Source of the DNA: a virus
IMG/VR virus record: IMGVR_UViG_3300042894_002372
Coordinates: 16,421-80,420 of that record
Length of the DNA: 64,000 nt
Direction: 5' to 3' (one strand)
The position numbers were made by a program, and so were the translations under genes. Below are positions 7,950-15,495 of the stretch, one piece after another; the first letter of the stretch is position 1, and each line of letters opens with the position of its first letter. A model generated the notes under the pieces. It ran no database searches. It was not told the DNA's origin and saw only the letters and a program-made list of their open reading frames with translations.

Positions 7950-9148
7950 TCTTCGATTCTTCTCACTTGGTACTTCTCATGTGCAGTATGATCACGATAG
8001 CGATTGCCTGCACGATTCCATTGCTCGCCTTGTCCAGTCATAATATCAATCACTCGATCAATAGTGCCGTTGTTCCAGTCTGAGATCAAGCCCATGTTGT
8101 GATGTGGTTCACGCAATAGGTTTTGCATCTTGTGATAGGCATCATCTATGCTCCAAGGCACGTAGAGCCTATTAGGGTCATTAGCGAATGTTTCGGGGAA
8201 ACTACGATAAGCAGGATATAACACATTACACCCAAGAGTATCGGCTTCAGAAACAGTGTTAGATACCCAGTCTTGTAAAGCACAATTGAATAGCACCCGA
8301 GTATCATTAACAAGATTATAGTAGTCATTTTTGCTTAGATTATCATAAATTTTTAACTTGCCTTCTTGCTCGTACATTCTAGCACGTTCAAGATACTTGG
8401 GATTGTTACTGCGCAATGGACCACCAGAGAAGATGGCAAACTCGCACGGTTCTTTGGTCATGTATCCATACATTTCAATCAAGTCCATGTAGAAGTCAGG
8501 TTGCTTCTCTTGGTCAAACCGTGCGGCAAAGCCTACACGACGTTTGCGTTCGCCAAATGGTCGGATATTCTCTGCACCACCAATTCGCTCTAGCACTTCT
8601 TCTTTGCCAAATGCTAGGCCACTAATATTATATATAGGAGCACGCCATCCAGCAATGCGCATATGAGCAACCATCTCTTCGTTTGTGGCGAGAACTCCTG
8701 TAACGAACTCATTAACCATGTGTTCGTAGAGTCCCATCCACTTTGCCATACCCCATACATGTACGAAATCATCAGGATCAATGGACTGAGCAAGACAGCG
8801 CACATATACCCTGGGACGCTGATCAGCAGGAATTTGATCAAATATATATGGTAAGCTCTCAATGCCTGGTTGAAACATGTCCTCAAAGTAGATAACATCT
8901 TCACTTGTAACTTCTCCTTTGCGCATCATTTGAACCAAGTTCATCATCTGGCTCATGCTGAAATAACTGCGACCATGTGCGTCTAGCACTTGTCCTACAG
9001 AGATTGCCTGTGAGTTGTCAATGGTTGTGCCAGGAACATAAACTACATCAAGCCCACGTCTATCAAACACACGCCGGTTCCACTCTGTAAGTTGTAGTGT
9101 ATAGCGAGCCTCGTAACTCTCGAGACCCATGTAGAATAGTTTTCTCAT
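7946..9148 (-). CDS. GT-B type glycosyltransferase
   Basis: 400 residues. The second half has a GT4-like pattern: VGFAARFDQEKQPDFYMDL near 220, FAIFSGGPL near 250, LKIYDNLSKNDYYNLV near 285 and a Ser-Glu-Ala-Asp segment (SNTVSEADTLGCNVLYP) near 310, where the donor nucleotide binds. It heads a three-gene run with galE and degT. Acceptor unknown. Confidence 0.7.
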   Translation of the reverse strand: MRKLFYMGLESYEARYTLQLTEWNRRVFDRRGLDVVYVPGTTIDNSQAISVGQVLDAHGRSYFSMSQMMNLVQMMRKGEVTSEDVIYFEDMFQPGIESLPYIFDQIPADQRPRVYVRCLAQSIDPDDFVHVWGMAKWMGLYEHMVNEFVTGVLATNEEMVAHMRIAGWRAPIYNISGLAFGKEEVLERIGGAENIRPFGERKRRVGFAARFDQEKQPDFYMDLIEMYGYMTKEPCEFAIFSGGPLRSNNPKYLERARMYEQEGKLKIYDNLSKNDYYNLVNDTRVLFNCALQDWVSNTVSEADTLGCNVLYPAYRSFPETFANDPNRLYVPWSIDDAYHKMQNLLREPHHNMGLISDWNNGTIDRVIDIMTGQGEQWNRAGNRYRDHTAHEKYQVRRIEE

Positions 9149-9149
9149 G

Positions 9150-9371
9150 TTAGATATTTCTATTCAAACGACGAGCGTCCTCTGCCCACATGTCACGAGC
9201 ATTTTTGCCCTGTGAGTACTTGTTGTATTGTTGCCATGCATAACTCTTGAAGTTATACAGGTCTGCTTCGTTGAAGCGATATCCAAAATCGCGACAGAAG
9301 TCTAGAAAGTGATCCAGCTCATCCTGTGCGGCCTGGGCCTTGGGGTTAGAATATACTGCTTGTTTACCCAT
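9150..9371 (-). CDS. Small conserved protein of unknown function (73 aa)
   Basis: An AAGGAA Shine-Dalgarno precedes the ATG at 9371. The protein is helical and rich in Tyr, Asn and Gln (SYAWQQYNKYSQGKN in the middle). I recognise similar short proteins in T4-like marine phages but know of no function. It lies one base after the glycosyltransferase start region in the same transcription direction. Confidence 0.6.
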   Translation of the reverse strand: MGKQAVYSNPKAQAAQDELDHFLDFCRDFGYRFNEADLYNFKSYAWQQYNKYSQGKNARDMWAEDARRLNRNI

Positions 9372-9382
9372 GGTAGTTCCTT

Positions 9383-9835
9383 TTAAATTTTAATGTTAAG
9401 ATTGGGACGAGAAATTTCATATTTGATCAAAGCGCCGTTCTCGCCATCCTCGGCCACTTCAATCCACACTGCACGGTCAGGATACCGAGCGGCAATTTGT
9501 AAGTACAGATCATCGCTGATCATTTCACAACTCTTAAAGTTCAGTTCCAGTGTTCCGCCTGCGTAGAGATTCTCTAGCCAGCGTTTAAACTGAATAAATT
9601 CAATGTCACGATCGTTGTGAAATACATTAATCCAAACACGGAAATGAAAGATATGTCTATGCGGCACGCCAAGAAAGCTGACATCATACTCGTCACCTGT
9701 GGCCAATGCAGGATCATCTGCGGCAGCCGGATACTTGTGGATGCCTTCTTTGCGGAATGTGATCCAGATTTTTCTTTCTGCCTGGTTCATGATTCTAATA
9801 GATTGTTCTACCAGTGCCTGTTCTCTTTGTGTCAT
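9383..9835 (-). CDS. Conserved phage protein, possibly T-fold-like (150 aa)
   Basis: No function is recognised. The segment HRHIFHFRVWINV (about 56-68) and the later SCEMISDDLYLQIAARYP and VWIEVAEDGENG stretches alternate strands and helices in a way that loosely recalls T-fold enzymes such as QueD or QueF. The His-x-His-x-x-x-x-Arg is suggestive but no catalytic set can be assigned. The ATG overlaps the end of the radical SAM gene. A TATAAATC element lies near 9855 upstream. Confidence 0.55.
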   Translation of the reverse strand: MTQREQALVEQSIRIMNQAERKIWITFRKEGIHKYPAAADDPALATGDEYDVSFLGVPHRHIFHFRVWINVFHNDRDIEFIQFKRWLENLYAGGTLELNFKSCEMISDDLYLQIAARYPDRAVWIEVAEDGENGALIKYEISRPNLNIKI

Positions 9836-10965
9836 AAATTACTCTCTATAGATTTATATACGTCGGGGAAAAGTTGTCTACTATTTAGATTTCTGCGATC
9901 ATCAATGTTTTTTAATGCGTCAACAAATGTTACACTAATTTGTTCAGTATTTGCAAGACTTTTGACAACATTTTGATAACCAGTTATATTGGAATAATCT
10001 TTTTGTTGCATACGCTCAATCACTTGATTTCGGTACTCAACACTTAGACCTTGAGGATCAAATGGTCCAGGACCTGTACCGTTATGGTATACTGTTAATG
10101 AAGCTGTTTGGAGTCGGAATCCTTGATCACGTAACCAATCAATTGTGTTCCAAACTGACATTGCATTCAAAGAGAGAAAAACCATATTAAACGAAATACA
10201 ATGTAACGGAACGTCACGTTTGAGTTGCAAAAGATTATTTTCAAACTCTGTCCATTTGCCCGGCCAACGCAGGTACTCGTATTCGACACCAGTAGCATCA
10301 AAACTAACCAACCATCTTACATTAGTCATGTTAATCAAACGTTGGTAAATCTTAGTATCGGTATTCAGTAAATTTGTATTAATTAAAAGTTTACAATCAG
10401 GATTGCGAACAGCAAGTTCATCAAGTAATAGTTCGTTTTCCTTCATTAGCAGCGGTTCGCCGCCAGCTAAGTACACTTCTTTTAAAGATTCTACGTTGTC
10501 TAGCACGTATTTCAAAAAATTGTTTTTGTCTCTGCGCTCAATTTTAATAGTGCGCCCAAGTTCTTGTGCCCACAGCGAACTAACAGTAGGATGACAATAC
10601 ACACAGGCCAGGTTACAAGTATTACTCCATCGTGCATCTAAATACCTAAGATCAAACGTCCCAACTTGATATATAGAATCATCCTTGTTAGGAAAATTCT
10701 GTAGCATGTTTACTTGCAGGGTATTTAGTCCGCCATCTATTCCGCCATGACACCAAGCACAACCAGGCACAACCTGATCGTTCAACATACTACGTTGAAT
10801 GTTAATATTGGTTGGACCAGTTAGCATTTCCGCAACCGAATCAACTTCATCTAAATTGCCAAGATTGTTGCGGCCAACACAACAGTTATCTACTCGTCCA
10901 CTAGGTTCAACATAGACACTAATCCATGGCGCCGGACAAAAATTCTTATTGCCGGGATCGATCAT
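9832..10965 (-). CDS. Radical SAM protein of the twitch/SPASM-like type
   Basis: 377 residues. The radical SAM cluster motif is CNLACVYC near residue 117, followed by a Gly-rich SAM motif YLAGGEPLL near 165. An extra N-terminal Cys-containing part (FCPAPWISVYVEPSGRVDNCC and CAWCHGG) resembles a displaced auxiliary-cluster segment seen in phage twitch-domain proteins. The reaction is unknown. It is coupled by a 4-base overlap to the 179-residue gene upstream, itself coupled to the DpdA-like gene, so a role in base modification is possible but unproven. It is too large, and carries extra Cys clusters, to be a typical QueE. Confidence 0.8.
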   Translation of the reverse strand: MIDPGNKNFCPAPWISVYVEPSGRVDNCCVGRNNLGNLDEVDSVAEMLTGPTNINIQRSMLNDQVVPGCAWCHGGIDGGLNTLQVNMLQNFPNKDDSIYQVGTFDLRYLDARWSNTCNLACVYCHPTVSSLWAQELGRTIKIERRDKNNFLKYVLDNVESLKEVYLAGGEPLLMKENELLLDELAVRNPDCKLLINTNLLNTDTKIYQRLINMTNVRWLVSFDATGVEYEYLRWPGKWTEFENNLLQLKRDVPLHCISFNMVFLSLNAMSVWNTIDWLRDQGFRLQTASLTVYHNGTGPGPFDPQGLSVEYRNQVIERMQQKDYSNITGYQNVVKSLANTEQISVTFVDALKNIDDRRNLNSRQLFPDVYKSIESNL

Positions 10966-11501
10966 AATTTCTCGTCCTTTGTGTATTTAGACCATGGAGT
11001 GAATTTGTTTCGATTTTGTAATGTGTGTAGGCTATGGCACCAAACACCAGGGTTGGTTGCCGCAAAGTCTCGATCGTCTATTTTAAGTGTGGTATTATAC
11101 CCCAGCAGACGGATGTAAGGAAGTTTTACAGAGATCATTGGAATAAAGTTATTGTGCTCGCACAATCCACCTTCAAGCAATCCCTCAACACACTTGATAT
11201 CAATGTCTAGTGTGCATAGATGTCCTTTGTTTAAAAAATGTTGGATCATCTGTTCCCAGGGAGACCAAAACACAGAATCATTGGTTTGTATGCTAGAAGG
11301 AAAACTCTGATTGGCACCAAAATAAATGTGCTCAATGTGTTGTGTTGCATCTTCATACAAGGCAAAGTCATCTAGCCAATCTTGAATTTCACTGACTGGC
11401 TGTAACCCCACTACAAACAATGTTTTCTTACCAAATGCTGGAGTATGTTCTACTTCTGTGCCTGTGAAAAACTTAACATTTTCGTGGCCTGCTCGGTTCA
11501 T
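10962..11501 (-). CDS. Conserved partner of the DpdA-like gene, unknown function (179 aa)
   Basis: No known domain is recognised. The C-terminal half (FIPMISVKLPYIRLLGY, then LKIDDRDFAATNPGVWCHSLHTL) looks strongly conserved in type, with many aromatic and acidic residues. The gene overlaps DpdA (11498) and the radical SAM gene (10965) by 4 bases on each side, so all three are probably made together. A late motif CTAAATAC (10983-10990) lies within its 3' end. Confidence 0.6.
   Translation of the reverse strand: MNRAGHENVKFFTGTEVEHTPAFGKKTLFVVGLQPVSEIQDWLDDFALYEDATQHIEHIYFGANQSFPSSIQTNDSVFWSPWEQMIQHFLNKGHLCTLDIDIKCVEGLLEGGLCEHNNFIPMISVKLPYIRLLGYNTTLKIDDRDFAATNPGVWCHSLHTLQNRNKFTPWSKYTKDEKL
10983..10990 (-). 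promoter_or_regulatory. Late promoter motif before the radical SAM gene
   Basis: CTAAATAC on the minus strand, 17 bases before the ATG at 10965, followed by an AAAGGA Shine-Dalgarno. This is the leadered kind of late motif. Confidence 0.6.
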
Positions 11502-13066
11502 TTAGATTGTTCCTGTTCAAGTTTATCCAAATTGTCTACAGACAATTCCTCTTCATCTGATTGTACACTATCTTCGGTATCTGTGTCAACAGTTTCGAAC
11601 AGGCTGTTGAATTGAGTGTGTGCGTTCTTGGCTTTTTTGCCTTTGAACCCACGTGTGCCCACAATGTCCATCCAATAACGATCGTAGGATTCAATAATGG
11701 CTTCTGCTTCGGCACGATCAGCAGTGGCAAAGATTGCTTCTACAATGTCCTCAAACTTGGTATGGTCACCGCATGTGTCCCACATCATTCGAGGCCTATT
11801 GCCAGCATCAAATTCACGATTGGCACGTTGTACAGACTCTAAGTGTAACCAAACATTATGGCCCATTAGCAAAGCATACGAGAAACTGTCCCAACTGGTT
11901 TTGCCTTCCTTACCAATCTTATTTAGGTCACCTGGCTTGTAATAGCAAATATCTTTCATTTGTAAATGCTGACTGATAGGACTGTCTTCAAATGTATCAA
12001 CCAATCCATCTGCCACAACACCTTGACTGAATGGGCGTGTGTCTGCGGCATATTTCTTGTCATCCACAATGGGGTTCATTCTGTAACTCCACTTGCCGTT
12101 GTGTGGCAACACAATCTCGTGGTACACTTGTCCGTTGGCTGTGGCAAGGAATGGGCTGGCACAATCAAAGGAAATAGTAAATTGTGGATTCACATACTTT
12201 CTAACAGCCCTTTGAATCACGGTGAGTAACACAGCCCATTCCAACTTGCTTGTGCCCAAGAAATGCATCCAATCATGAACACCCGGTTGCAACAAGTTAT
12301 CATGACGCAGTGCTACCAATCGTCGTAGCACCAAATGCACATCGCACATGTTCTGACCACCCATTGACCACCCATTAAAGTGTGTGTCGGGATATTTTAT
12401 CGGATCACAGTACTCTTTCATCATGTCATACCAGCGATCTGCATCAGCATGATTGGCACCTTGCAACACATTCAAGAATTTGGCACCACCATTCTTAACA
12501 CCTTTACGATGCTTCATAAAGTAATCGTTGTTGAACTTGGTAGCGTCAACTGCTTCTTGCAGTGTGGTAATTTGACAAGCCGCCGATGCTTTCTTGTCAT
12601 GAATGACCCAGGTTGGAATATCTAGGATCATGCCATAGTCAGACACACCGTCTAACCATTTAAGCACAGCGTCACGTTTCTTTTGTGCTTTGGCACAGCC
12701 TGAGTTGGCTTTCCAATCGCCTTCCCATAAGCCTTTAGCAATCTGGAATCCACCTGAGTCGCCTAATATTACAGTGCCAGGTTCTCGATTACGAACCATG
12801 TCCTCTGACCAGTCCTGCTTGGTCAAATCCAAATTAGCATGACCACCGGAGTACAAACTCCACCGATATGGGAACAGACCCGTTTGACTGTTGAGCCAAT
12901 TCATCTGTTCCATGTCCGGCATGCCCTGTGGCATACGTGCAGGTTCTATGTATGGCCCATTAACTGGGTCACGTTGCTTGCCTATGAACGTGGCATAGAA
13001 TCCTGAAATGGCAGGCAAGAACACAGCATAGTCATTCTGTTTGGCAGTTAAGTTATCTTGCGTCAT
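11498..13066 (-). CDS. dpdA: DpdA-like tRNA-guanine transglycosylase homologue (DNA 7-deazaguanine insertion)
   Basis: 522 residues. TGT-fold signatures are visible: LGDSGGFQIAKG near residue 96 (the DSGGFQ of TGTs), ILDIPTWVI near 148, NVLQGAN near 198, NGWSMGGQN near 232, HFLGTSKLEWAVLL near 268 and ISFDCASPF near 301. The FDxASPF motif is the DpdA-type form of the TGT nucleophile region. DpdA exchanges guanine in DNA for a 7-deazaguanine such as preQ0. The last 60 residues are acidic and low-complexity. FolE and QueD in this window could feed it; QueE and QueC are not visible here. Confidence 0.75.
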   Translation of the reverse strand: MTQDNLTAKQNDYAVFLPAISGFYATFIGKQRDPVNGPYIEPARMPQGMPDMEQMNWLNSQTGLFPYRWSLYSGGHANLDLTKQDWSEDMVRNREPGTVILGDSGGFQIAKGLWEGDWKANSGCAKAQKKRDAVLKWLDGVSDYGMILDIPTWVIHDKKASAACQITTLQEAVDATKFNNDYFMKHRKGVKNGGAKFLNVLQGANHADADRWYDMMKEYCDPIKYPDTHFNGWSMGGQNMCDVHLVLRRLVALRHDNLLQPGVHDWMHFLGTSKLEWAVLLTVIQRAVRKYVNPQFTISFDCASPFLATANGQVYHEIVLPHNGKWSYRMNPIVDDKKYAADTRPFSQGVVADGLVDTFEDSPISQHLQMKDICYYKPGDLNKIGKEGKTSWDSFSYALLMGHNVWLHLESVQRANREFDAGNRPRMMWDTCGDHTKFEDIVEAIFATADRAEAEAIIESYDRYWMDIVGTRGFKGKKAKNAHTQFNSLFETVDTDTEDSVQSDEEELSVDNLDKLEQEQSK

Positions 13067-13754
13067 AAAATTTCACTGACTCTATTAGATCGTAATCTAT
13101 TTTATAGTATTCTTTGAGGTGGACCATATGTGTTGGACAGGTATTTAGATGTTCGGTAAGCATATCTTTTATTTGTTGTTGCGTCCAGCCAACAACTGTT
13201 TTAGATTTATCATACCATCCTGGAAATTGGTTAGCTTTTCCTAATGCAGATATATTGTATGGATTATGAATATCTGTATGCCATTTTGATTGTTTCCTAG
13301 GAACGATTTTATCAACCGCCCAGTGATTCCATGTTTCGGACAAAAAATTATCACAATTAAACCATACAGTTCGTGCATGATCTATATTGTCTAAAAACAT
13401 GGTTTGTGGTGCTGTGTGTTCGTCAAACACTATATGATCAAATATATCATTGAATCCTATATTTAGAAAAAAATGAGGATTCTCCGGAGAGCAGCCAACA
13501 AAGGCCTGCGCCGCACCTGAGATCCATCGGTCTATCGGATCTTTAAGCACAACCACATACGTAGCATCATCAATGGGATCTTTAATATAATTAATATTAT
13601 TTCCATTAAATTTGTCTTTCATCCAAGTACTAGCATTTTTTGGAATGTTTATATATATGTAATTTTTATTATTGACTCCAAGATGATGTATCCCTTTACC
13701 CCGGCCGTTCCAATCGGTAATTTTCCAACCAAGAGAAAGAAGAGGATTACCCAT
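13053..13754 (-). CDS. Sulfotransferase-like protein (233 aa)
   Basis: A YIYINIPKNASTWM segment near residue 31 resembles the PKxGxT/S phosphosulfate loop of carbohydrate sulfotransferases. VVVLKDPIDRWISGAAQAF near 68 resembles their R-x-P-x-x-R-x-x-S 3'-phosphate motif. It lies between gp45 and DpdA; TAATG coupling joins it to gp45. The substrate is unknown. Confidence 0.6.
   Translation of the reverse strand: MGNPLLSLGWKITDWNGRGKGIHHLGVNNKNYIYINIPKNASTWMKDKFNGNNINYIKDPIDDATYVVVLKDPIDRWISGAAQAFVGCSPENPHFFLNIGFNDIFDHIVFDEHTAPQTMFLDNIDHARTVWFNCDNFLSETWNHWAVDKIVPRKQSKWHTDIHNPYNISALGKANQFPGWYDKSKTVVGWTQQQIKDMLTEHLNTCPTHMVHLKEYYKIDYDLIESVKFYDAR
13141..13148 (-). promoter_or_regulatory. Late promoter motif upstream of the DpdA-like gene
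   Basis: CTAAATAC on the minus strand, inside the 3' part of the preceding gene and about 75 bases before the DpdA start. Confidence 0.45.
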
Positions 13755-14476
13755 TACTTGCTCTGTGCAGGTAAGATGTAGTTGTAAACAGCAAGACCAG
13801 AGTCAACTGTGATCATTGCGGCACCATCATCGCTGATCTTGACAACTTTGTCGCCTGTTAAATCCATGATAGAAATAAATGTCTTGATGGGCCATGACCA
13901 CGCACGTTTCAATTGACCAGTGATGCCTGGTTGGAACACAAAGTTGCCTGCGTGTGTTGAATGGTCACCAAAGAAAAACATTAAATTGCCATTTTCTGTT
14001 TTTGCTTGGAAGTTTGTTTCTTCACTGTTGGCCTGTGCCTGCATTTTTAAACGCATGACGCTGGCATTGGTTGGCTCAAACTCAATGTGCCAGTTGACAC
14101 CTTTGAACTTGACAGTTTTAAGTTTCTCATTCACAATCTCACTGGCCATAAAGCGATAACTGTTTTTAAAGTCACCTAACTTGTTTTCAAAGTTAATGCC
14201 GTCGGGCTCGCCGGTACTACGCCGTGTGATGCTGAGTTTGGCATCTTCACGATACTCTTGCAAGTTCAACAAGATTTTTAGTTTGCTCAAGTTAGGCATG
14301 CCGAAGTTGCCAACGAAGTCTGGAACTGGATTGGCAAACTTGCCCTCAACTACTACAGACCTGTCTTCTGCCAGCCCAGAAATAACTGTGTCTTCTTCTG
14401 TGCCTGTAATTTTTACCAAATCGATTACACCCAAATCAAGTGTGTGTTCGACTAAGTCTAATAAATGATCTCTCAT
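13754..14476 (-). CDS. 45: Sliding clamp, T4 gp45-like
   Basis: 240 residues, close to T4 gp45 (228). Secondary-structure pattern and the C-terminal GLAVYNYILPAQ ending match phage trimeric clamps; FMASEIVNEKLKTVKFKGV near 115 marks the inter-domain region. It tethers the polymerase to DNA and, in T4, also activates late transcription. It has its own sigma70-type promoter, and the polymerase gp43 lies two genes upstream, as in related phages. Confidence 0.8.
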   Translation of the reverse strand: MRDHLLDLVEHTLDLGVIDLVKITGTEEDTVISGLAEDRSVVVEGKFANPVPDFVGNFGMPNLSKLKILLNLQEYREDAKLSITRRSTGEPDGINFENKLGDFKNSYRFMASEIVNEKLKTVKFKGVNWHIEFEPTNASVMRLKMQAQANSEETNFQAKTENGNLMFFFGDHSTHAGNFVFQPGITGQLKRAWSWPIKTFISIMDLTGDKVVKISDDGAAMITVDSGLAVYNYILPAQSK

Positions 14477-14496
14477 GTTTAATTCTCCTATTGTGT

Positions 14497-14525
14497 ATTG
14501 TATATGGTTTATTTAGATTTTGCAA
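14497..14525 (-). promoter_or_regulatory. sigma70-type promoter of gp45 with an embedded late motif
   Basis: Minus-strand TTGCAA (14520-14525), 17 bases, TACAAT (14497-14502). CTAAATAA (14509-14516) lies within the spacer. A GGAG Shine-Dalgarno follows. Confidence 0.75.
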
Positions 14526-14526
14526 G

Positions 14527-15492
14527 TTATTTGTTAACTATTTTTGCCAAAGTCTGTCCACCACGGATGCTTTCAAGCTCGCCAGGTTTACGCAGTTCTA
14601 GCCAGGTTAGATTGCCCATGTCTGTCCAACTGAACATTTGTCGGTATCCAATTGATTTTGCAATTGCTTTTACTCGGTTTCCCGGAGTATAGAAACAGAA
14701 ATTCTTTTCAACCAACGCAACACAATGTGCTCGGTCGCAGTCGTTGAATGTCATTGCCAATATACCACCTGGGCGTAGTTTATTAAAGATGTTTCGTAAG
14801 TATTGCTCCACCACTTCGAGTGGGGTAAACTCAAAAAAGTTAAATGCAAGACACATGCCAAATTGATTGTCTGGCAGTGCGTCTAGCACGTTGGTTGAGC
14901 ATGGGTTTTGTTCGTATACTCGCAGTCTGCGTTGGTACTCTTCTGGAAAAGTACTCAATGCTGGCTGCAATAGTTCCGCGCTGTAGTCAACAAGGTATAG
15001 AGGATCCAGTGCTACCAAGTCACTTATAAATGTTTCAACTCCGGGGCGAATAATTAGGCCAGGATATTTCCAATCAACATAGCTCTTAATGCGGTTAGAA
15101 ATCATTTGTTGAACGTCTGCAGTCATTGGCATGCGACGATCTAGAATTTGTTGATTGACCTTTTTATTAGTAGGCTCGTCAAGTCGACCATACCGTGCTA
15201 CCGCTTCATTGTATAACCTGGTGCTTTCGGCATACTGTGTTTTTTCAGCCGTCTCAATCATGCTGTCTAGTTCGCTTATTAATTCAACCAGTGTAGAACT
15301 AAAATGATCAAAAGCAGTTATTACACGAGTTTGATCTTCCTGCAGAGTTTGTGTAAATGCACGTGGCTGTATCACACTGTTCTGTACATTATACACAATT
15401 TCTTCTAGCTTATGCCGTGCAGTATATTGGATGGTGTTAACATCAAACTCTGACAAATGATTGCGGTATGCAACTAATTCACTAAGTTTCAT
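14527..15492 (-). CDS. SAM methyltransferase-like protein next to gp43
   Basis: 321 residues. The first 150 are helical and partly coiled-coil-like (EDQTRVITAFDHFSSTLVELI). The second half has a class I methyltransferase pattern: LYLVDYSAELL near 165, then FGMCLAFNFFEF near 212 and KLRPGGILAMTFNDCD near 237. The canonical glycine motif I is not clear (VDYS is the acidic end of strand 2), so catalytic activity is uncertain. It sits 3 bases after the polymerase stop. Confidence 0.55.
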   Translation of the reverse strand: MKLSELVAYRNHLSEFDVNTIQYTARHKLEEIVYNVQNSVIQPRAFTQTLQEDQTRVITAFDHFSSTLVELISELDSMIETAEKTQYAESTRLYNEAVARYGRLDEPTNKKVNQQILDRRMPMTADVQQMISNRIKSYVDWKYPGLIIRPGVETFISDLVALDPLYLVDYSAELLQPALSTFPEEYQRRLRVYEQNPCSTNVLDALPDNQFGMCLAFNFFEFTPLEVVEQYLRNIFNKLRPGGILAMTFNDCDRAHCVALVEKNFCFYTPGNRVKAIAKSIGYRQMFSWTDMGNLTWLELRKPGELESIRGGQTLAKIVNK

Positions 15493-15495
15493 AGA

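Noticed and set aside
9832-10965. Radical SAM protein as QueE
   Set aside because: It is too long and carries additional Cys clusters at its N-terminus, unlike the compact QueE.
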